Of a stretch of DNA of 29,229 nt, positions 1 through 7,473 are shown piece after piece. Within the stretch, counting starts at the first letter, position 1. The number at the start of each line of letters is the position of its first letter. Origin of the DNA: a virus; IMG/VR virus record IMGVR_UViG_3300030109_002855, positions 1 through 29,229 of that record; one strand, written 5' to 3'. The notes beneath the pieces are model-generated. The model saw only the letters and a list, made by a program, of their open reading frames with translations, had not been told where the DNA came from and made no database searches. Made by a program: the position numbers and the translations under genes.

Positions 1-77
1 AATTTCTTTTTTTCTTTAGGTTCTAGTTTTTCTAACAAACCACTATCAGCCTTTTGAAGTGTATATTGCCAACTCAT
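1..77 (-). CDS. N-terminal fragment of a tagged structural-module protein
   Basis: Only the first 25 codons are inside the window; the gene continues past position 1. It begins MSWQYTLQK, a member of the W-x3-L-x-K N-terminal tag family seen throughout the minus-strand module. A lysine/glutamate-rich stretch follows. The ATG overlaps the TGA of the preceding 453-aa gene (ATGA), as at many junctions here, which supports the start and translational coupling. Nothing can be said about the body of the protein. Confidence 0.7.
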   Translation of the reverse strand, partial: MSWQYTLQKADSGLLEKLEPKEKKK

Positions 78-1435
78 TCTAAATCCCCCATGACTTCTCT
101 TAATATAGCAAACTTTTCAGGTAAAGACTCAACTTCAACAGTATGTACATCATTTCGTAAGAACGACTTATCTAAAGAGATTTCCCTTAATTCTGCTAAA
201 TAATACATAAATGCATATAATTCAGTAGTTCTTTTTAATTCCATACGATAATCCTCATCTTTTATGTCTGCTACACCTATACTAACATCTTTAGGTAAAC
301 CTTCTTCATCAAACATAGGGTCAGGTTCAGCCAAGTAATAGGATTCTTTAGCCTCTTCATCATCTAGTAAATCACCAAGTCTTATTTCTATTGCATCAGC
401 ATAATCAATAATCTTAGACTCTTTCATTTCAGTAAATATTTTTACCTGTGATTTAGTGGCATCAGGATTCATTGCTTGTTTAATATCTGTTGCTACCTTT
501 CTATAATTTAAATCTATAAACCCTCTTAATCGTTTTGTGTCTCCAACTTTTATCTGTTCTAATTTAAATCCTTTCTTAGTAAATATTTCTTTCAACAATT
601 CTATTCCTGTTTTACCAGAATACTCATCATTTAATACTTCTAACAATCTAACAGGGTGTCTACCTTGTTCATATTTATCTAGAAATTTAAATATATTTTT
701 TTGGGAAAATAGTCTAGACTCACTTTGTAATGTATCCAATTCACCTCTATAATTTTCTATTCTAGAGTCTTTACCATATCTATTAAGTAAATTAGTTAAT
801 GTGGAGATAAAAGAGTAATCACTAGAAGAACCTCTTTCCTTTCTAGATAGTTGGTCTTCTAACTTATCGAGCGTAGATATAGCAGTTTCTAATTTGCTGA
901 ATATATTTTCATCGGCTACAAACGCATCATAGATAGCCTTTTCATCTGAACCTTCTTCTAAATTTTCTACAAAATTATCTAATTGTTGTTGATTTTCTTC
1001 TGAACGCATATCATCAGACATACCTGCTAATAAAAACATAGCAGCATTATCTTGTTTAATTTTTAGAATTTGTTTAAACACTTTACGATGTGCTGTAATG
1101 GCTACAAATATTTTACTCATATCTATCTTAGGTTCTCTTACAGGTTCTCCTGAATCTCGATTAAATCTTTGTGAACCTAATCTAGTATATCCACCTGAAG
1201 CAGTCATCAAATCATCAGATAAAGATTCTCGAAGTCTATCTTTCCAATTACCATCAGTGACTCTAACAACATTTTCCAAATTGTTAACGAAGTTATCAGG
1301 AACTTTACTAGACAATAAATCTTTTACTTTAGGAGAAAATGTTTTTTTAATTTGGTCTAATACAAAAGCAGTTTTAGCCGTAGGCTCTTTATGACCGCGA
1401 ATATCTGCTTTCAATAGTATAGACACACTTACCAC
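74..1435 (-). CDS. hypothetical protein downstream of the portal gene (453 aa)
   Basis: I do not recognise this protein. It is soluble-looking, rich in charged residues and predicted-helix segments, with an acidic C-terminal third (residues about 345-400) and no membrane segment, cysteine cluster or tag. Its place directly after the portal gene is where many tailed viruses put a prohead protease, scaffold or head protein, but no protease motif is visible, so this is only positional inference. The start is uncertain: GTG at 1435 overlaps the previous stop by a few bases, and GTG at 1426 lies just after GTGGTAA and is equally plausible. No ATG is available near the N-terminus. Confidence 0.75.
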   Translation of the reverse strand: MVSVSILLKADIRGHKEPTAKTAFVLDQIKKTFSPKVKDLLSSKVPDNFVNNLENVVRVTDGNWKDRLRESLSDDLMTASGGYTRLGSQRFNRDSGEPVREPKIDMSKIFVAITAHRKVFKQILKIKQDNAAMFLLAGMSDDMRSEENQQQLDNFVENLEEGSDEKAIYDAFVADENIFSKLETAISTLDKLEDQLSRKERGSSSDYSFISTLTNLLNRYGKDSRIENYRGELDTLQSESRLFSQKNIFKFLDKYEQGRHPVRLLEVLNDEYSGKTGIELLKEIFTKKGFKLEQIKVGDTKRLRGFIDLNYRKVATDIKQAMNPDATKSQVKIFTEMKESKIIDYADAIEIRLGDLLDDEEAKESYYLAEPDPMFDEEGLPKDVSIGVADIKDEDYRMELKRTTELYAFMYYLAELREISLDKSFLRNDVHTVEVESLPEKFAILREVMGDLE

Positions 1436-1641
1436 TTATTTTCTGTATTTCTTTTTCTCTTTGGCATTAAAATTACGTCAGGAATATCATTGCTGTCAGG
1501 AATTTTCTTTTCTACTGTTCTAGACAAATCGATACCTACTGCATCTAAATCTCTATTCACTTCTACCTTACGTGCATTATACACTTTTGCTCTTGCTTCT
1601 GCTAGTTCTCTTTCTAATTGTCTTACACTTTTTTCAGTCAT
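1429..1641 (-). CDS. small coiled-coil protein between portal and 453-aa gene (70 aa)
   Basis: A 70-residue charged protein. Residues 4-35 form a heptad-like helix (RQLERELAEARAKVYNARK), followed by an extended basic tail ending in N-K-W. A clear AAAGGTGATTAA ribosome binding site precedes the ATG, one of the best examples of the GGTGAT type used in this genome. It lies after the portal stop with a 43-base gap and overlaps the next gene. Small coiled-coil proteins next to portals can be scaffold or head-assembly factors; the function here is unknown. Confidence 0.75.
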   Translation of the reverse strand: MTEKSVRQLERELAEARAKVYNARKVEVNRDLDAVGIDLSRTVEKKIPDSNDIPDVILMPKRKRNTENKW

Positions 1642-1684
1642 TTAATCACCTTTTTTTAAATATGCTAGAATAACAACTCCGGCA

Positions 1685-3331
1685 CTAACCTACCCTTCTT
1701 TCAGTTCTTTTATCAACATTTTGATTTCCGGCTGCTTCAGGTAAACCACTAAATCTTTTATCAGGCCCACTATCCATACTAGGTTTATTTCTAGTTGTAG
1801 CAGGATTTTCTTGTCTCTTACTTTGATTCATCATCTCTTCTTGCATTTGTCCTAATTGACTTGCATCAATATTTGTACCTGCATACGGGTCTAACTCAAC
1901 CTTTTCTTCTTGCTCTCCACCTGCACCTTCTTGTTCAGGTTTTGGTTCAGGTTTACTATAAGAGAACCTACCTTCATCATCCATATCTATTTCAAATCCT
2001 AAATTTTTAATTGATGCAGCAATATTAACTTCAAGTTCTCTTTTTCTTAGTTTAGCAACTTCATCCTCTTCTTCCGATGGTGGAAGTTTTAGAACCCAAT
2101 CGGTAATTCCAAACTCTTTTGTTACAAAAGGAAATACATAATTATTCCAAATTGTCTGAGCCATTTCTACTGCTCTATTAGTAACAAGGATTTGCATACC
2201 TTCATTATTTAATCCTCCACTAGAAGAATTATCAGCCATAAATATTTTACTTACTCCATAGAACCCTGATACTCTATCTCTCAAATCATCTTTGACTGAG
2301 ACATAATCCATTTCTTTTAGACTATCCATAAACTTAATCCATTCAATAGAACCTTTACCACCTTCTGATTCAATACCCATTACAGGTATAAAGTGTGGGT
2401 CTTGTTCCATCTTTTCTTTTACGCCTTTCCAAAAAGATTTCATAGATTCTATATTTCTAGTCTGTACTGCAAGTAATCCTCTAGGCATCCTTGCCTTAGT
2501 GTATGATGAATTAATATAATTATCCATAGCAATAAGTGTTGTAACACTATTCCATAAAGTAATTAGTGGTGATAGACCATATAACCTACTAGGTGTATAT
2601 TTACTAAAATGTAAGACTTCACCCTCTAAGAAATATTGTTCTTCACCATTTACTCTATTAACATAATGTATAGGATATAATTCAGATGTACCACAATGAG
2701 GACAAGACCCTACCGGAGTATCACTAATGAAATCTCTATGCCTTAAACAGGTAAATCCCTCATTACCTCTTTCACCTAACTCATCAGCATAAATATGCAT
2801 ACCAACTGGGTCGCCTCGATAGATTTCTTTTATACGGTGCATCATTACTTCTGAATCGTTATCTAAGAAATATTCCTTAACTAAGACTAAGTATGCGTCA
2901 TCCATTATGTTCAAATCATCTTCCAACTCCTTAAGCACATCAATAAACAATTGTTCTGATTTGTTGACATACCCCTCCATGAATGATAATGCGTATTTTA
3001 GTTGGTCACGATTAGGTTTAGACAAATTTGTAGAGCCGCAATCTACACATTCGATTGTTGGAGTTTTATGTTCTTTACCGCAGTCATCACACTTAGCGAC
3101 AAACTTTTCTTCCCAAACATACCCTCTTCTAAATATTTCATTTTTTAATTGAGTAACGCAAGTTCTAACTATTATAGATTGATTTGCTATATGATAGATA
3201 ATAGGTGCAGTTAACATATAGGAATTATCTTTCTCCTGAATACCCGGATTAAACACCTTACGGTCAGCAGGTCTTGGGGTTGTTCTTCTGAATAGATTCG
3301 TTATGCTGAATCTTCTTTTTTCTTCTACCAT
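1685..3331 (-). CDS. portal protein with two zinc-finger-like insertions
   Basis: The portal is the dodecameric ring at one capsid vertex through which TerL pumps DNA. Seen here: 548 residues, the Y-G-L-S-P-L hallmark at about 251-256, a long central helix region after it, and a proline/glutamine/glutamate-rich C-terminal tail (about 455-548), all typical of the phage portal family. Odd features are two cysteine pairs at C81/C84 and C95/C98 and another set at C195/H198/C210/C213, which look like inserted zinc ribbons. The ATG is preceded by GGGGGAT. It is separated from TerL only by the homing endonuclease gene, the usual TerL-portal order. It carries no W-x3-L-K tag. Confidence 0.9.
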   Translation of the reverse strand: MVEEKRRFSITNLFRRTTPRPADRKVFNPGIQEKDNSYMLTAPIIYHIANQSIIVRTCVTQLKNEIFRRGYVWEEKFVAKCDDCGKEHKTPTIECVDCGSTNLSKPNRDQLKYALSFMEGYVNKSEQLFIDVLKELEDDLNIMDDAYLVLVKEYFLDNDSEVMMHRIKEIYRGDPVGMHIYADELGERGNEGFTCLRHRDFISDTPVGSCPHCGTSELYPIHYVNRVNGEEQYFLEGEVLHFSKYTPSRLYGLSPLITLWNSVTTLIAMDNYINSSYTKARMPRGLLAVQTRNIESMKSFWKGVKEKMEQDPHFIPVMGIESEGGKGSIEWIKFMDSLKEMDYVSVKDDLRDRVSGFYGVSKIFMADNSSSGGLNNEGMQILVTNRAVEMAQTIWNNYVFPFVTKEFGITDWVLKLPPSEEEDEVAKLRKRELEVNIAASIKNLGFEIDMDDEGRFSYSKPEPKPEQEGAGGEQEEKVELDPYAGTNIDASQLGQMQEEMMNQSKRQENPATTRNKPSMDSGPDKRFSGLPEAAGNQNVDKRTERRVG

Positions 3332-3387
3332 ATCTTATCCCCCTAATTATTAATTATCCGATTTCCCAAACGCATATTAAAGTTCCT

Positions 3388-4755
3388 TTATGTGCTATTT
3401 ACTCCTATCAGATTTGAGGCATCATCTCTCTCTAACTTATCCATCCAACTCATTTTAGAATTTTCTTCTAGTTTACTTATAGAATCCAAATCAATATCAA
3501 AAGCAGAAAAGTCAAAGTTTGCATTATCCCTATGATTATGATATTTCATTAATTTAAATAATTCTCCCATTCTACCTTTAGCCCAAGGTTGTTTCTTAAA
3601 TCCTTTTTTGATTCTAACTAACTCTAGTAATATATCTGCATTCGGGCCTTTCATTCTAAAGTGTGGCCTACATTTAGTCAATAATTCATGCACATCTTTT
3701 TGGGAATAGAAGTTTAATCTGTTTACAGGTCTAGTATCTTGTGGAGATTTTTGGTCTAAATGTAATCTACCCATACCTAAACACTTGTGTAACTCTAACA
3801 TGAAAGCCTTACCTCTATCTCCCGTAGCAACTAAACCAACTCTAGGATTGTTATTTCTATCCATAGTAATATATCCATCAGAATCTATGAATGCCGCAGT
3901 ATAGGCCCAAACATTCTTTTTGATATCATCATTTATCTTATAGTATGCTCCATCCACATTAGTAATATTTTGGCTAATTGCTAATTTAGAGATAATTTGA
4001 GGAGAAGACATTTTCTTAAGATTATCAGGCAATGCTTCATGTATTTCTCTAGAAGATATTCCCGGTGAATTACAAACAGATTTCAAAATGTTTTCTTTAA
4101 TTCTTTTCTTAATTCCTTTTGTAGAACTTTGAGATTTTATAATTCTCTTAAAATCTTTTTTTGCTGATGTCATTTCTTTACTAATAGAAATATATTGTTT
4201 ATTTAAAGGCATGTCCTTTATTTCTAATTTATGTTCCCAATACTTACAAAGAGAATCTATAACCTGTCTTTTGGTATCTATATCTTGAATTTTACTAAGT
4301 TTAATTATTTGTGATTCTGAGCAAGTCATATCTTTAATTACAGACTTATATGGACTAGCCCAATAAATTTTATCAATACTTTTATCTAAATGGTCTGCGT
4401 AGGCATCTATTAAATTATCAATAGATTTACTCATATCCAATCTTTTTTCACCTTTAAGAGTTCTTCTAAACATTCTCATATCTTTCACCAAATCAGGAAT
4501 GTTCTTACTCTCTATTGTATATTCCTTAAGTGATAAATCTAATATTCTATCTGCCTTTGTATATGACATGTTGAAATCTTCTGCAAATTCTTTTACTAAA
4601 TCACTATGACTAGATAATGGTCTACCATCAAGCCATAACATCTTGGCTTCTAGTTCCATCTCCTGCTCTAGTTGACGTTGTTCGGCAGTAAGTTCTTCAA
4701 CTTCCTTTACTTTGTCTGTTAATGCTTGTAGTTGTTCAGAATTAGGAGTCGCCAT
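3388..4755 (-). CDS. LAGLIDADG homing endonuclease with winged-helix region
   Basis: A single LAGLIDADG motif is visible at residues 284-295 (AYTAAFIDSDGY), followed by a domain to about 410 with basic patches (KGFKKQPWAKGRMGEL), as in homing endonucleases that cut DNA to spread their own gene. Residues about 216-275 resemble a winged helix (ISSREIHEAL, then a strand ending DGAYYKI). Residues 50-80 form another helix-turn-helix-like segment. With one motif it would have to work as a dimer. It is a free-standing gene between intact TerL and portal genes, with its own GAGGT ribosome site. The N-terminal 200 residues are unexplained; a fused small terminase is conceivable but unproven. Near the C-terminus, MSWMDKLE (435-442) resembles the structural tag. 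Confidence 0.8.
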   Translation of the reverse strand: MATPNSEQLQALTDKVKEVEELTAEQRQLEQEMELEAKMLWLDGRPLSSHSDLVKEFAEDFNMSYTKADRILDLSLKEYTIESKNIPDLVKDMRMFRRTLKGEKRLDMSKSIDNLIDAYADHLDKSIDKIYWASPYKSVIKDMTCSESQIIKLSKIQDIDTKRQVIDSLCKYWEHKLEIKDMPLNKQYISISKEMTSAKKDFKRIIKSQSSTKGIKKRIKENILKSVCNSPGISSREIHEALPDNLKKMSSPQIISKLAISQNITNVDGAYYKINDDIKKNVWAYTAAFIDSDGYITMDRNNNPRVGLVATGDRGKAFMLELHKCLGMGRLHLDQKSPQDTRPVNRLNFYSQKDVHELLTKCRPHFRMKGPNADILLELVRIKKGFKKQPWAKGRMGELFKLMKYHNHRDNANFDFSAFDIDLDSISKLEENSKMSWMDKLERDDASNLIGVNST

Positions 4756-4770
4756 AATATTTACCTCTTT

Positions 4771-6207
4771 TTAAAAATTTAATCCCATCAATCCTGTGTT
4801 CATATTTATAGATGGCTTTTGTGGCGCATCAAACACTCCGAGGTCATCTAGTAGTATAAAGGAGTCAGTAGGAGACTGAGTAGCAGCATTAGCCAATGCT
4901 AACCCCATAACTAAGTCATCATGCGCCCCTACACCCTCAAATCTGCCGGATTCTGTTATAGAAAACATAGATAATTCTTCAATTAATGCAGTAGTCATAC
5001 TCCTACTGTTATTATCACCATAAGGAAAGTTAATTTTACCATTTTCTATGTTCATTTGCAGATTTAATATGATTTCTTGCTTCTTTTTTCTTGTTGTGTT
5101 GAAATCTTTGATGTTCATATCAGTTAAACTGCGTAATTCTTGTGTAAATGCCTTAGCAAATGTATTTGTTTCATATAATATCTGCTCAGGCTCAAAAACT
5201 TGACCTATTATTCTTATTTTTTCAATATTTTCTCTAAATTCAACATTTTTTGCTCTATCAACATGAACAATTGTTTTATTTTTCTCTTCATCTACTTCTA
5301 AAACAACAATTACATTATAATCACCATCAGTAGAGATAGCAGGGTCAACTCCAACGTAATATTTGTATCCTTTATCTTTACGATGACCTAATTTTAACAC
5401 ATATTCTTTATTTTTACATTTATTTACATAATCAGGGTCAAAAAGTGCAGTTCCGGTTGAAACTGGTATACATAAATACTCTCTAGTAAATTTTAATGAC
5501 CCTATTTCCGATTTTCTTTGCATTAATGCATCATAGTCCCATCTTTCAGGCCAAAGAGGTTTATTCATTGAATTTAAGCATGGATATTTTCTAACAGTAT
5601 AAGCATCATTCTCTTCTAACTGTGAAAATATATCAGTATATGTAAAAGGAGTACCAATCATTCTCAAACTTGCAGTATGATGTAATGTCGGTATCATGTC
5701 CCCAAAGAACCAATCTGTAACTCTTTGAATACCTGATAAACTAAACTCTTTCAAAGGGTCATCAATAATTATTTCTTGAGGGTGAAGTCCTCTAATTTGA
5801 GAACCAACAGAACGCTCTAAAATTGCATTACCATTAGTCAGTTGAATATTACCAATAGCCCAACCTCTAGAAGGTCTGAATTTTTTTAATTGTGGTATGT
5901 TAAAATATTTATCTATTTCACGCATATGTACTAAAGTCTGTTTTTGGTTAGAAGATATGTATAACATCTGAAAAGGTGGCTCTTGAAACACAAGATTCCA
6001 TACCACCCAACTGTGCATAAAGACAGATTTCCCGTGGTCACGACTACAAACAATTACTGTTCTATCTGTATTTTGCATCAATTCTAACCATTCTTGCATA
6101 TATTCAGGATACATCATTCCTAATACATTCTTAAAAAAATACGGAAAAGAGTTCTTGGATAATTCCATATCCATAGAAGTCATAAAATCCGTACTATCTA
6201 ATTTCAT
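4771..6207 (-). CDS. terL: terminase large subunit (ATPase and nuclease)
   Basis: TerL cuts concatemeric DNA and drives it into the prohead. The ATPase half shows a Walker A-type loop CSRDHGKS at residues 54-61, Walker B EIIIDDP at 145-151 and the coupling motif IGTP at 184-187. The RNase H-like nuclease half shows D288 in VGVDPA, E346 in LYETNTF and D430/D431 in AHDDLVMG, so both active sites appear intact. Length 478 is normal. An ATG at 6252 is possible, but the ATG at 6207 is preferred because GGTGAT sits just upstream, overlapping the previous stop, and the longer form would overlap the upstream gene by 41 bases. No intein interrupts it. Confidence 0.95.
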   Translation of the reverse strand: MKLDSTDFMTSMDMELSKNSFPYFFKNVLGMMYPEYMQEWLELMQNTDRTVIVCSRDHGKSVFMHSWVVWNLVFQEPPFQMLYISSNQKQTLVHMREIDKYFNIPQLKKFRPSRGWAIGNIQLTNGNAILERSVGSQIRGLHPQEIIIDDPLKEFSLSGIQRVTDWFFGDMIPTLHHTASLRMIGTPFTYTDIFSQLEENDAYTVRKYPCLNSMNKPLWPERWDYDALMQRKSEIGSLKFTREYLCIPVSTGTALFDPDYVNKCKNKEYVLKLGHRKDKGYKYYVGVDPAISTDGDYNVIVVLEVDEEKNKTIVHVDRAKNVEFRENIEKIRIIGQVFEPEQILYETNTFAKAFTQELRSLTDMNIKDFNTTRKKKQEIILNLQMNIENGKINFPYGDNNSRSMTTALIEELSMFSITESGRFEGVGAHDDLVMGLALANAATQSPTDSFILLDDLGVFDAPQKPSINMNTGLMGLNF

Positions 6208-6211
6208 TATA

Positions 6212-6475
6212 TCACCAATCTCTACAAGCCATACATCTAGCAGAGTAATCACTTCTTTTACATGTAGAACAATTATGCCTTGCCCTAAACGATTTCCTTC
6301 TCTTACCTTTTCTTTTACCTGAAACAGTTACTCCTCTTTGACCCCAATGTACTCTCTTATATCCACCCTTACCATTAGGAACACATTTCATCCATTTCTT
6401 ACCCTTACGAGTAGATGATGTTTTTTTTGTAGCCCTAGTACATTGCCCTTCTTTAATTACTTCAAACCAAGTCAT
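6212..6475 (-). CDS. small, very basic, tagged zinc-ribbon protein (87 aa)
   Basis: Starts MTWFEVIKE, matching the W-x3-I-K tag. The middle is extremely rich in Lys/Arg/Gly (for example SGKRKGKRRKSFRAR), and the C-terminus has C-x2-C and C-x2-C pairs (NCSTCKR, RCMACRD), a likely zinc knuckle. A tagged, strongly basic protein next to terminase could be a DNA-condensing internal virion protein; that is inference. Its ATG overlaps the stop of the 145-aa gene by four bases. The GGTGAT of terL overlaps its own stop. Confidence 0.8.
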   Translation of the reverse strand: MTWFEVIKEGQCTRATKKTSSTRKGKKWMKCVPNGKGGYKRVHWGQRGVTVSGKRKGKRRKSFRARHNCSTCKRSDYSARCMACRDW

Positions 6476-6909
6476 GTTGTACCCTTCCTTCTTTTATATG
6501 TTTTACATGCTGCACATGTTGGTCTACATCTTCTTTTAGTACCTTTAGATGCATCCTTTCTACCACAAGGTTTTGGCCCACCTTTTTGACCACAACTAGA
6601 ACAATCTATCCAACCTCTTTGAGTTTTACCACCTTTTTCTTTTCCACCTCTTCTAGAAAACCAACCGTGTAATCCTTCATCTTTTTCTCTCTTGAAATTG
6701 TCTCCACCTTTCTTTACAGAATTACCCCAGTTCTTTGCTCCCACTTTTCTACACTGAACTAAAGCACCACTTGCATAGGCAGAAGGCCATTTCTTGTAAC
6801 GCCTCCTAACTTTATAATAACAAGCATCTTGTTTTTTACCCGACCTTTGAGTTTTACGTCTGCGGGGTTTTTTCTTCTTAGCCTTTAAAACATCAAACCA
6901 TACATCCAT
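6472..6909 (-). CDS. basic tagged protein of a family widespread in large marine viruses (145 aa)
   Basis: Begins MDVWFDVLKAKKKKPRRRK: the tag followed immediately by a polybasic stretch. The body contains motifs that I recognise from small basic proteins common in marine phages and giant viruses: WPSAYASGALVQCRKVGAKNW, then GLHGWFSRRGGK, then PCGR and CRPTCAAC. I cannot assign the Pfam number with confidence (DUF5872/DUF6321-like). Several cysteines suggest metal binding. The function is unknown; DNA binding inside the virion is plausible given its charge. The TAATG junction with the upstream GNAT gene indicates coupling. Confidence 0.85.
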   Translation of the reverse strand: MDVWFDVLKAKKKKPRRRKTQRSGKKQDACYYKVRRRYKKWPSAYASGALVQCRKVGAKNWGNSVKKGGDNFKREKDEGLHGWFSRRGGKEKGGKTQRGWIDCSSCGQKGGPKPCGRKDASKGTKRRCRPTCAACKTYKRRKGTT

Positions 6910-7469
6910 TATATCACCTCAGTTTTTATTGCAGCCCACCAACTAGAATTATGAACATAATATTTTTCTAATGTACCTACATTACCATTTGCTGCACCAA
7001 TAGAAATCTCATTAATTAGTTCATCAGGTAATTCTGATTCATCCAATTGCCTAAATCCTTCTGATAGATAATGTTTCATAGCAACTTTACTTGAAAAATT
7101 TACTATAAGTTTTTTATTACCCTTTACTCTAATCATTTCACGGAATAATAATTTCATTAATCCTCTACCTCTAGAAGTATCTCTAACATGGATTCCTGAA
7201 CCTAATAAAAACTCTTTATATGGGGCATAACCAATCACACCTACTGGCTTATCTGTATCTTTTTCATATGCAACATGATGTACTGAGGGTTGTGTTGCAA
7301 ACTTACCATCGGAAGGTATATTTCTAAACCTATTAACGCGAGATTTAAATCCAGTATAGCCATCTTTTGTGAAAACTTTGACTGCTTCATCTTCTGACAT
7401 TGTTTTAAAATAAATATCATCAGCAGTATAATTAGTGGAGGGAAGTTCGGGATATTTTTCTTCTTCCAT
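6909..7469 (-). CDS. GNAT-family N-acetyltransferase with C-terminal tag-like motif
   Basis: A GNAT fold is indicated by motif A, residues 93-110, with the acetyl-CoA pyrophosphate loop signature VRDTSRGRGLMKLLF, a preceding strand pair (HHVAYEK...PVGVIGYA), and motif B-like MKHYLSEGFRQLDE at 131-144. Length 186 is typical. The substrate is unknown; it may modify a virion or host protein. Oddity: the last ten residues are WWAAIKTEVI, matching W-x3-I-K (W177 to K182), the motif that other proteins here carry at the N-terminus. AGGTGATTAA precedes the ATG, overlapping the stop of the 917-aa gene. Confidence 0.85.
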   Translation of the reverse strand: MEEEKYPELPSTNYTADDIYFKTMSEDEAVKVFTKDGYTGFKSRVNRFRNIPSDGKFATQPSVHHVAYEKDTDKPVGVIGYAPYKEFLLGSGIHVRDTSRGRGLMKLLFREMIRVKGNKKLIVNFSSKVAMKHYLSEGFRQLDESELPDELINEISIGAANGNVGTLEKYYVHNSSWWAAIKTEVI

Positions 7470-7473
7470 TTAA

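Noticed and set aside
4771-6207. Intein or intron in terL linked to the adjacent LAGLIDADG gene
   Set aside because: TerL motifs run in order without interruption and the endonuclease is a separate cistron with its own start.
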